Source of the DNA: Dryomyza anilis
Lineage: Eukaryota > Arthropoda > Insecta > Diptera > Dryomyzidae
DNA: 64,000 nucleotides
Reading direction: 5' to 3'
Assembly (NCBI GenBank): GCA_951804985.1
Contig: OX638132.1
Coordinates: 15,915,529 to 15,979,528, forward strand
Part shown: positions 34,501 to 46,500 of the stretch, one piece after another
How positions within the stretch are numbered: position 1 is the first letter of the stretch
Layout of the letters: the number at the start of each line of letters is the position of its first letter
The notes under the pieces: model-generated
Told to the model about the DNA's origin: nothing
What the model saw: only the letters and a program-made list of their open reading frames with translations
Database searches by the model: none
Position numbers and translations under genes: made by a program

Positions 34501-37500
34501 TGCCCATTAGAAAAATTGTGTTAGTAGTGTTATTAACAGTCAAACTTGTATTTAAATTTGAAAAAAAAAAAGTTTTTTTTGGTTTTACTGAATTTAACAA
34601 AATGTAACTCATTCATTATCTTACAGATCGCCAAAAATCGGATGAGAAAAAACCCACAGATATCTCTGCTGCTCAGATGAAGGACTCAATAACAAGCGAA
34701 AGAAAACGTAAAACATTAAATAAGGTAAATGTCGATAACTAATTTTTCAATTTCATTCACTAGATCTGCTTAAACAAAAAAACTAAAAAAAACTTCTAGT
34801 ACCTATGTCAAAACTCTGACAAGCTCAATGAAATAATCCGAAACTTAACTTTTCTATTTCGTCTGTTACACTTTTTATTCTATGTTTACCTTCCTCACTT
34901 TAATCACAGAAATTTGTTTTTCTAAACTTTATTTTCATTTATAGACTTTTTATTATTTTTCTAAAAAAAAATATCCCCGCTCAATTCTTAATGAAAGTAA
35001 ATGATCTTTTAAGCTTGATGTTCGTTCGTTCATTCTTGAATTTCTGCTTTTGTTTATTTCTCGTCATGGTCACGTGATTCACACAAATACCTACAACAAT
35101 TCAATTTGTATCATTTGTGCATTGCTCTCGTACCAAAAGACCGACCGTCCGACCGGCGCGTTAATGTCAAGGCTTGAACTGTTTTTTTTTTCACTTCCTC
35201 TCCAACGTCATGATCATCGTGGTCGTCTTCGTCGAGTAGTTTTTCATTCACAATTCACGTGCTGCATATGGCGTACCAACGAACGAACCCTTCTGTTCTT
35301 AAAGCAGCCGCTGTACAATAAAAAAGTGTTTCAAGTGGAGTCATCTCCCTCTTCCACGGCTACTTCTTATTTGACTTGTTCTTCCTGTACGCGGTGCAGT
35401 TTTTGTGCGTCCATCGGAGTCGGAGTCGTCATCGTAGTCGAAGCCGAAGTCGCCTGCCTCGTACGTCTTTTTCATTGGTTTCGCTAAATGATTTTGCTCG
35501 TTCAATGGAACAGTGATTATGGTAAATGGTTTTCCATAAGCGTCTAAAGCTGTTGACTTTTTCTTCTTGTTCTTTTCATTCGTCTTCGTCGTCGTCATCT
35601 TCTTTGACTTCTTCACGTTTTTTTGTTCTGCAAGACACACGCATCATAGCGTTACCAACCTCGTCATTTCGTAGTTCAACGTCGTCGTTATGGCGTTGCA
35701 AGTTGAAGTTCAGTTCATATACCACGGTCTCAAGTTCTTAACATGGCTCTATAAGTGTTCGCAAAAAAATAAGGGGGAAATAGTACTGTTGATGTATATG
35801 TCCAATGTTGTCAATGTTTGATGAGCTCTATTGAAAAAAAAGGCGAGAAAATGCGTTTCTGATTAAAATTTTAACTAAAGAAATAGGTAACTTTTTTATA
35901 TTAGATTGGAGACACAATTAGCGACAATGTTTTTAATTTTAATTGGAAGTCGAAATTGTCTTTATTCAATTCTAAAACGAAAACTTAAAAATCTTTATTG
36001 ATCATATTATACGTAACTGTTTAAGATTTATCAATTAATCACAATTTTGATTCAAAAACATCCTGATTAATTGATAAATTAGATGCCAGATTACTTGATT
36101 AATCCATTATTCAAGTAAATGATTAATCATAATTTTGACAAAACAATTTTATTCAACAACATTTGAAAAATAAGTAAATAGATTGAACATATCGTCGTTG
36201 TAGAATGAAAAGTCACCATTTTTTTATGAAAAACATAAATTTCGTTTGTTGATTAATATTATAAAAAGTAATTGATGCCTTTTTAAAGTTGAAATGTCAA
36301 TTGATAGATGTACATTTTCTTATCACGTGGCAAATAAGTTGAGATCATCGATTAAAAGTTGGCAGATATATAAAGATTTTTGTAAATGAATATTTGGCAT
36401 TTTGAAAATGTACTTGGTGTCTTTTAGTTCTACAACGACGATATATTTTTAAAATGATAGCAATATTAAATGTACCCCATGACAAAATATTTGCAGACTC
36501 AAATCTGTTCAGAAACATTTTATCGAAAGATTTCAGGCAGATAACGGCGAAGTATGTGTCAAAAGCTGTCTGTTTTCTGCCCGTTAGCAAAATATGCCGT
36601 ATATCTGCCATTAAATTTCCATAGTTTTACATAATCTGCATTATACTTCCCACAAACTTACATTTATCTGTGACAACATCTGAGACAACATGTTTGGCAT
36701 TTATTAGGTACATTTCGGCATATTTACTGCAAACACACAGATAAATGAATTATGTTGGGACGTGTATAGCAGGTTGTCAAATTTTGTGGAATTTTATTGG
36801 CAGATTCACGGCATATTTTGGGTACCGACAGAAAAGAAACATCTTTTGATACGGACTCAGCCTTTGTCTGCTTGAAATATGTCAAAAATATGATTCTAAA
36901 CTGCCTGGACCATGCCAAAAATTTTGTCTGGAGATATGACATTAAAATTCCACAAACAGCCTGCTATGCACTTCCCAAATATTCCATTTGTCTCTGTGTT
37001 TGCCGGAAATATGACGGACATATTACTAAAAAATACCAGACTTTTTCTCTCGGGTAGTATTCAAAATGCTCAAGTATCATGTATTAAAGCTTTCGAAGTC
37101 TAGTTCCGTTATTATCATAAACAATTTTATGTTTTTTCTTAAATTTTTAAAAATCTTTATTAATCAACTAATCAAAAATTGATTAATCAAACCGCATGAT
37201 TATTCGATTAATAATACAGTCCTAATTTGGACAGAACATTTCAATATTGGTACTACACTCAGAAAAAAATACCATAAAATTAATAGTTTTTACTATTAAA
37301 AATAGTCAATAGGATTTTTGTCCGCTAAACTATTAACTCAATCGGTGAATCCTATTAAATACTATAAAATTTATTTGAGTTTGTTTGAAAATATTTATTA
37401 GTTGTATTCTATTAAATCAATAACTGTCCTATTGACAAATTTTAATGGGATTTTATGAGTTTTTTTTTTCTGAGTGTATAAAATAAATTTTAGCTTAGTC

Positions 37501-40500
37501 AAATTTAATAAATAATTTAAAATATATCAAAAAAGAATATTGTATATCATATCGTCACTGTCATGCCAAAGGGGCGAATGTGCAATTTTAAAAATATTGG
37601 TTAATCCAATTTTAAAGTTTGAAGTGCTTTAAAAATTAGTAAAAATTATTTTGTTTTATTTATCAATTATTATAACGTATATCAAATTAGGATTTGGATT
37701 TGGACAACTTACTGCATTATATATACGTATTTGGTTTTGTTTCCTGACCAAAATGCAAATATTTTTGTTTTTGGCTATAACTCTTTATTTGCGCAAGATA
37801 AAATAGTGATATAACGGCATTAATTGTTGGTTTTTAAAGCACCTATCGATTTGCATCATTATTTAAAAATAACTTGGCAAACATTTTTCTTCCAAATGAT
37901 AAAAATTCAAAATAAAATCCTAATATATTGATGCCAATCGATAGATGCTTTAAAAAGGAACCATTAATGCTTCTACACCACTATTTTAAATTTTACCAAT
38001 AAAAAGTTTTGTCAAAAAAACGAAAAGTTTCGCCCTTTTGGCATGACAAGATTTTTCGAATTCGCCTTTTGATTTTATCTTTTGTGACTAGAAATGTCCA
38101 ACAAAACCACACGCGATTTTGGCGCAGTATACTTGAGGAAAAACTACATTCCAAAATGTAAAAAAATTCAAATGTCAAAAATTACACGATATATCAAACA
38201 AATTTCTATATCTCTCCTTTTTCACAATTTCTAGTCCGCAAATCAATCAGCGGGTGGCATCACAATACCGGCCACACCCAACAGCGATAACGATAACTGG
38301 TCTTCGCATCCGGATCTCCAATCGCCTGCAACGAAACGCAACAAATTGGATGCCTCCGTGAACAATGATGACGACTCCATAGATGCGAGCGCCACCAATG
38401 ATTCGGCCAGTCCTGCCACTAACACAGAGCCATTTGTGCCCGGCGCCACAACACTGCTGTCCAACGATGACACGGACAATGAGGCATTAATTGTGGACTG
38501 TGAGAGTCCAATGCGTGGTACCGAGTCACCGAGTAAGCTTTTATATTAGTCTGCTGCATATTTTATTCAATTATCTTGAAATTATGACTATCATTTTTTT
38601 GTGTGCCATTTTAACAACATTTTCTGCCAAATCTATGACAACATTTGGCAAATTTGAAAATGCTTAAATTTGCTTAATTTTTTTTTTATTAGCCAATTCA
38701 ATTTATTGCAAATTCAAAATTTGCAGTAGCTTCGAATTAAGGAAATTATTACTTTTTATTATTACAACTTGCCGCGCGCGCCGTTCACCTATTTTTATTT
38801 TAATTTGTCTTCATTGCAAATGACTTTTTGATCGCATCGCACTTTTGCTGTTTTATTGTGGGTCCTCTGTAGGCGCAGACATGACCGACATCTGATATCG
38901 AATTGGTACATCGGACTGCCTGTGATATTAAGGTGACCAGTTTAGGATGTTCTTCCGTACTCTATTCATATGCGAGGCTTTATTTTAATTAAATAAACAA
39001 TTATTGGTATTCGTATATATTATTGGTACACCCAGAAAAAATACTATATAAATAATAGTTTTTTACTATTAAAAATAGTCAATAGTATAAATTGTTATTT
39101 TAATCGGAAAATACCATTAAATACTAGAAAATACCATGACATTGCCATTGTGTTTATATGAAAAGATTTATTTTTTATATACTATTAAATCAATAATTGT
39201 CCTATTGATCAATTTTAATGGGATTTGAGGGATTTTTTTCTGGGTGTATCTGTAGGGTAGCCAGAGGTAAAGTGGGACACGTTTTAATTTTCCTCCAAAA
39301 AAATACATTTGAATAATTTATTAAATTCTTTTAAAAGTTCTTTTCCTTAGACTGGTTCATAATCTAACTTTTTGCATTAACAGAATACCATGTAAATGCC
39401 TTTTAATTGATTTTGGAGCGATTTTTCAAAACAGCTCAATTTCGGACTTCTTGAAAACTGCTGGGGTAAAGTGGGAAACTTCAAAATTCTTACTAAAATT
39501 ATATTTTAGTCTTTGTTTTTAATGTTTTGTTATTTTCATAACAAATTCAAATATATTAAGAATACAAAACATTACTATAAGATAAAATTGAAGAATCTTT
39601 ACTGTTGTATTTTTTTTGGTTCCTATCAAAGGTTCGCTTTTCGTCTTTTTTTTCTGCATGTGTAGTTAAAATTCTGCTTTTCATTAGTGTCTGGCCAATA
39701 TTGAAGTTTTTTTTTGCTAAACCAATTAAATAATTCATATAACACAATATTTTACTAAAATTACAAAAAACATTTATAAAATTGCATTTCCCACTTTACC
39801 CAAGAATGTGTTTCCCACTTTACCGCAGTTTGATCATAACTTAGCACCATTTAACAAATGTTAAATTATTTGCAAAATACGTTTGTATTTCAAAAAACTA
39901 CTACCACCGCTCATTTTAAACACACCTTGCTAATTAAAAACGAAAAAATTCACACTCTATAAAACTTCAAAAACAATTTTTTCACTTGTTTTCAAAATAC
40001 AATAAAATGGTATTATTTTGATTATAACCATGGATGAAAAAGTTGATGCTATTTTAAGAAGCACTTGACATTTTTTTTTTGTTTTTCTTAGTGCAAAAAA
40101 ATGTCAAAAAATAGCAGTTTCCCACATTACCCCATGTCCCACTTTACCCAGGCTTCCTCCCATATATATGTGACAATTTCGAAACGATGAGTCTAAAATG
40201 AGAATCAACAGTTGATAAAATGTTTATCTATCGACAGGCATTATACAATTTTTGAATTCTTTAAATCTTCATATCTAAATAAGACGGAAACTAGTTGGAA
40301 TATTGACAATATTTTTTATATAAATTTTTTTCTTGAAGTATTTAAAGTTTTTGGTAAATATTTTTAGTAATGTTCTGTAATTTTTTTCAGTCAAAAATGC
40401 CTAAATCGATTGAAATTTTTATTAAAACAAAAGAAACATTTTCACTTAATAACATCTTAACTTACAAATAAATTATATACGTCTGGTCACCTTAATATAA

Positions 40501-43500
40501 GTCGCACTACCGCCAATAACTAATCGCGTTGATTTCTGGCAAATGTTTGTGTACCACCATTTGCATTAATTGTGTATGAACGTCATTTAAAAATCAATGC
40601 AATTCCCAATTGGCCAATGCAACAACATTAACGACTAACAACAACAAGCAGCAACTGTTGCTCTGTGGTGATTGCAAAGCCGACTGTCAGCCAACGTGGG
40701 ATGCAACACTTGGCGATGCTAATGCGATGAACAACGCATTAAATTTGTCTGACTATTATTAACAAACAGCACAAAACAAACTAATAACGGAGCACGGCAA
40801 CAGCAACAACACATCAACAACAGCAACATCGACATCGACATCGACAATTGAGCCACAACGACAACAGCAACTTGTTGGTCTCACTTGTCGTCGCACATGA
40901 ATTTTAAACTGAATTTAATTTGTGAATTTTTGCGCATTTGGAAAGTTGCGATATGTTGCTGGGGCCAGCATGCAGCAGTAATAACAAAAACTGTAACAGC
41001 AACGACATCGACGGCGAGTATAATAATGACGACTACAACATGTTGTTGACTTTATTCATTCTGATAAAACATTCGATTGAAAATGTTGCTTAGTTTTGTT
41101 TTTTTTTTGCGCCTGTGCCAGAAAATTATTGATGTTGCTGCTGCTGATGATATCAACAGCTAATTTTCATATGTTGCTGACTGATGTGATGCTGCTCAAT
41201 CAGATGAAGGCAGTTGCAGTGAGGAAGCATAGGTCATATGGGATAGTTTGAAGTAGGTGAATTTTGATAGTTACTGTCGGGGTTTAATCCGACTTCAAAT
41301 ACCCTACATAATATGGTAATGTGTGTGGTGAACGTTTAAAATGTGCCAGAGGGTCCCAGTGTCTAGAAATCCTGAAAATATCTGGAAAATTGCTATCGTT
41401 AAAAAATATCCTTTCATTTGAGTATCCAATGTACGAATCGGTAGAGTACCGAATTTCGTTTTTTATACCCTACACTAAGAGTGAAAGGGTATATTCAGTT
41501 TGGTACGCCGTTTGTAACACCCAGAAGGAAGCATCTCCGGTATGAAAAAGTATATATATTCTTGATCAGCATGACCTCCTGAGTCGATTTAGCGATGTCC
41601 GTCTGTCCGTCTGTCTGTCCGTCTGTCTGTCTGTCTGTCCGTCTGTCTGTCTGTCTGTTGAAATCCCTAAGACTTTTAAAATTGAAGAGCTAGATAAATG
41701 AAACTTATAACTTAGATTACTAATATACCTACGCTGTATGTGCGAAAAAATTGGCGAGATCGGTCCATTGTGACCTATGATCCGACCACTTATGTTCAAA
41801 TACCTCATATAAAATTTACATATACAGATCAATTTTACTGTATACGTGCCAGAGACGGGACTAATTCATTATTTTTCAAATTAAATTTGTTCATGAATTG
41901 AAATTGCTTTCAAATAATTTCATTTCTATTTATTTAAATGGCATTTGAAAAAAGTATTTCAATTCGAAAAATATTTCATTTGAATTGAGTAAACAAATTC
42001 CAATTCAAAAACATTTGAAGTGAAATACTTTTATTCAATTCAATTCAAATTTTTGAAATTGGCATTGATCAATTTCAATTCAACAAACATGAATTGGAAT
42101 TGATCAATTCTATTTAAAATACAAAAGCATTGATATTGAAGTGGCACGCACCACATTTTGGCTTGAATGTATTTCAATGGCACAGAATTGCTTGCAGATG
42201 CATCATGGGATATTTTTCGGTAAATCTGTTGCACCCGGGGCCAGCATATTTGAATCTGTTTTAAGGGGCATAGATTCGCATCTAGGTGGATCATTCGAAG
42301 TTTTTGGTTGAATATATACCAATTAGCACAAATTCTTTGGGCAAAAACCCACTGCGTCATTGCACTTTTTTTTGGAACATTGGTTCCATTGGGATTTGGC
42401 CAGAACCCAACTGCGTCATTGGGAATTTTTTTGGACAAATTGGTTCCATTGGGATTTGGCCAGAACCAAACTGCGTCATTGGACATTTTTTTTTTGGACA
42501 AATTGGTTCCATTGGGATTTTGCCAGAACCCGCTTGCGTCATTGGACATTTTTTTGGACAAATAGGTTCCATTCGGATTTGGCCAGAATCCGCTTTCGTT
42601 ATTGGACATTTTTTTGGAACAATTGGACGCAGTTGGGTTCTGCCCAAATCCCAATGGAACCATTTTCTTCAAAAAAAAAAGTCCAATGACGCAGTTGTGT
42701 TCTGGCCAATTCCCAATGGAACTAATTAGTCCAAAAAAATGCCCAATGACGCTCTTGGGTTCTGGCCAAATCCCAATGGAACCTATTTGTCCAAAAAAAT
42801 TCCCAATGACGCAGTTGGGTTCTGGCAAAATCCCAATGGAACCTATTTGTCCAAAAAAATGTCCAATGACGCAGTTGGGTTCTGGCCAAATCCCAATGGA
42901 ACCTATTTGTCCAAAAAAGTTCCAATGACGCACTTGGGTGTTTCTGTAATCCCACTGGAACAGATTCATCCAAAATAGTTCCACTTACGCACTTGGGTGC
43001 TTGTGTAATCTCAATGGAACAAATCCAAAAAAGTTCCAATGACGCACTTGGGTGCTTCTGTAATCTCACTGGAACAGATTCATCCAAAAAAGTTCCAATT
43101 ACGCACTTAGGTGCTTCTATAATCTCACTGGAACAGTCCATCCAAAAAAGTTTCAATGTCGCACTTGGATGCTTCCGTAATCCCACTGGAACAGATTCAT
43201 CCAAAAAAGTTCCAATTACGCACTTGTGTGCTTCTGTAATCTCACTGGAACAGATCCATCCAAAAAAGTTGCAATGACGCACTTGTGTGCTTCTGTAATC
43301 CCACTGGAACAGATTCATCCACAAATGTTTCAATGACGCACTTGGCTGTGAATCTATGCCCATTGGAACAGACGCACATAAAATTCCAATGACGTACCTG
43401 AATGTAATCTCTGTCCATTTGAACAGATGCACCCAAAAACTTCCAATGACGCATCAGGATGTGAAACTGTGTACATTGGAACAATTTCAACCAAAAATGT

Positions 43501-46500
43501 CCAATGATGCATCGGAGTTCAAATTTCACATGGAAATTATCACCACTTGAACTTTTACTGCAGGGAGCTCTGCTAAAACTCATATTAATTCAAATAAATT
43601 CAATTCAATTCAAATCAATTCAATTCATAAATTTTTTGATGGCATTGAGTATTTCTAAGCAATAAGTTGAATTGAGTATTTATAATTCAAATTTTTTAAA
43701 TTTGAAATACTTTGTTCAATTTATTTCAAAACAAATTTGAATTGAAATAAAATTTCAAATTTATTTATATTTTTTTTGAAGTGAATTACTTTGCTTCAAT
43801 TCTAATTTTTTATTTTTGAAATAGAATTTGTTTTGCTCAATTCAATTCAAAATCAATTCTCAATTACAAAGTCCCGTCTCTGATACGTGCTTAGGTAAAC
43901 TTTTTTGGTCAAATATGTATTGACATCATGCTCAAATACATGATAATAATGTTTTCCGGCGAAAAGACTTGTGGTTCACCAAAAAAGAAATCGATATTCG
44001 GTACACCTACCCATATGTAAATATGGGTATCAAATGAATGGAAATTCTTCAGCGATTGAATGTTTGTAGTTATTTTCAGGATTCGTATACCCTGGTGACC
44101 TATATATCACTTTGAATGGTAGCCACACATATGTGTAGGGTATTTATAGTCGGCTTAGACCGACTATAATTTTGATAATCCGAACTATCATAATTACACC
44201 TACTTTAAAATTTCCCATGTGATCTAACCTTCCCAACTGGTTTTTTTTTAGTACAGCAGAAGTCGGTTCGCGAGAAAAACACTATTATTAAAATAAACAA
44301 AATCAAGTTGTAATAAACAAAATTCACTTCGGCCGTTACAAACCAAAATTCACCCTTATATGAGATATTTGCACATATCTGGTCCGCTCATAATAGTTCG
44401 ATCATGTCCATTTTCAATACCATACAGCGTAGATACATAAGTAATCTAACTTTGGAGTTTCATTGATCTAGTTCCTCTAGTTTTTCTGTAATCGTGATTT
44501 CAACAGACATACGGATTCAGAGGGTCATATCGTCACTATCATGTCAAAGGGGCGAATGTGTAATTTTTGATATTTTCGTTTTTTTTTACATTTTTTAATG
44601 TAGTTTTTGCTCAAGTATACTGTGCCAAAATCGTGTGTGTTTTTGTTGGTTATTTCTACCCACAAAAGATAAAACGAAAAGAGCGAATTCGAAAAATTCA
44701 AAATGCTAAAAGGGCGAATCCTTTCGGTTTTTTCCATAACATTTAATTGGTACAAGATAAAACAGTGGTGTGACGCAATTAGTTGTTTGTTTTTAAAGCA
44801 CCTATCGATTGGCATCATTAGTTAAAAATAATTTGTCAACAAATTTTCATGTAAATAATAAAAATTGGAAAAATTATTTTTAAATAATGATGCCAATCGT
44901 TAGGTGCTTTACAAATAAACAATTAATTGCTTTACACCACTATTTTATCTTGTAACGAAAAGATTCGCCCTTTTGGCATGACAAGATTTAAAATTTTTCG
45001 AATTTTTTTATTTGCAAACGATTATTTATTATTGGTAAAAGATAAAATAGTTATTTAAAGTCATTAATTGTTTGTTTTTAAAGCAACTAATGATTAACAA
45101 ACTATTTATAAATAAAAATTCGAATTTTTAATTCCATTTTTTTATAAAAAAAAACTCATTCAAATCAAAAAACAATGAATACTGCTCCAATTGTAAATTG
45201 TGTCATAGTAAGAAACAGCCATACACAATGTTTGTCTACAAAAATTGCTGCAAAATTTGCAACAACAATCGTTCCAATTCAATGCAATTCATAGCGCTTT
45301 TTCGCCGCGTCTTAAATCAATTCACTCATGTTCGGTATGGGGGCCAATAAGGTGTAAATTTATTCAATTGATTAATTCGTTGTTAATTTTGACATTCTCG
45401 TTGACAACGACTACTGCTCAATTGAACTAACAACATACACTAGTTGTAGCTACTATTATTATGATCCGCCATATTGCTTTGTTAATTGCTATCGAACTGT
45501 GTGAATTTTTGCTACTTTTTTTGGTAGTGTTCACTCCCATTTAAACGTTCTACGGCTGCGCACATATTTTACAAAGAATAAATTTTACAATTATTAAAGT
45601 CACAAAAAAAACTGAAAAATTCATACATTATTTTTGTGTGTTTTCATGTTGTTTATCGTAATTATTAACAAGTGTTTAGTATTTATATAATTTATGCATT
45701 TTATCATTTTTTGCAACACTTTGGTGCAAGGATCTTTGACAGTTGTTTTTATAATTTTGTTTTTAATTTTTTTTTGTTTTTTCGACACATGTTATAACAA
45801 ATACTAGTTGATACTTGATTTTGTCAACATATTTTGTCACAATTAACACATAGCGTTGTCATTAGCTTGTCAAAGTATGTTTTTAACATTTTTTCTCATA
45901 GTTTCTGCATAGCTCGAAATAGTTAAAGTTTCATTAAAAAATAATGTGAATTTAATTAATACTGGTTATTTGTGCTTTATACATTATACATTTTTTTTAT
46001 TAAAAACGTTTAATTATATTGTTTTTTTTTTTGTATTTTGTATAATATTTGATACAATTGTAGTATTTTCAACTATCTGCAATTTCAATATTAAAAAATA
46101 ATCTATAAATTAAATTTTTTATTCTGTAAAATAAACGAAAAATAGATTCTTTTTATGTTTGCTGTGAAATAATTAAGGTAAATTTGGAATAGTCTATCTT
46201 TAAAAAGAGGCATACAGACAGTTGTAATACTCTGGAATATTTCTCGGACAAAAAATTAACTTCGAGGTGAAACCAAATTTCCTAAGAATCAAGATATTTC
46301 GGAGAAATATTTTTTTTTTTTATTATTTGAAATATGTCATATACAAAATAATTTCCGAAACTTATTTATACCAACCTCCCCAAGTAACCACTTTGTGGCA
46401 ACTTAAGTGGTAGCCACACAATTGCCATTAAAGTGTTCTATATCTAGCCGCGGTAGCTCAGTGGTTACTGCGTTGGACTGCGAGCCGAAAGGTCCCCGGT

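Larger units (their letters stand above)
28670..34626 (+). other. Ino80 introns (0.8 kb and 5.1 kb) and their contents
   Basis: The first intron (28670-29456) has nothing beyond A-rich sequence. The second (29560-34626) holds a foldback element (30275-30562), A/T-rich sequence, a repeat (33350-33585) shared in inverse with about 46932-47090, and a full-length SINE (33849-34166). The K-rich open frame running past 28669 is just the purine-rich intron start. Confidence 0.7.
34725..38234 (+). other. Ino80 intron of 3.5 kb and its contents
   Basis: Contains GC-richer sequence with an open minus-strand frame (35341-35640, not accepted as a gene), TGATTAATC-rich sequence (about 36020-36130 and 37150-37220), and four small elements: 36192-36441, 36445-37065, 37256-37476 and 37552-38190. 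The last ends about 45 bp from the exon acceptor. Confidence 0.65.
38932..40491. mobile_element. TTAA-flanked TIR element hosting two nested insertions
   Basis: GGTGACCAG at 38932-38940 and CTGGTCACC at 40483-40491, each immediately bordered by TTAA (38928-38931 and 40492-40495). A TTAA target is typical of piggyBac-like and some other cut-and-paste elements. The short 9-bp inverted repeat makes the call tentative. A TA MITE (39029-39246) and a TAAAGTGGGA element (39259-40153) lie inside. Confidence 0.5.
41250..44213. mobile_element. Larger TIR repeat interrupted by a hAT-like element
   Basis: The left end (AAGTAGGTGAATTTTGATAG, TTTAATCCGAC, AAATACCCTACA) is inverted at the right (TGTAGGGTATTTATAGTCGG, AACTATCATAATTACACCTA). 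Next come TACCCTACACTAAGAGTG, a GTCTGTCC microsatellite (41597-41658) and TTGATCAGCATGACC, a word set common in fly dispersed repeats. Fragments occur at 21351, 44380-44520 (inverted) and 50410-50545. Without the 2-kb insertion it would be about 0.92 kb. Superfamily not determined. Confidence 0.6.

Noticed and set aside
42040..43432. Long open frames (up to 314 codons) as protein-coding genes
   Set aside because: They translate a foldback minisatellite inside a hAT-like element, overlap each other on both strands in several frames, and have no splice context or domain.
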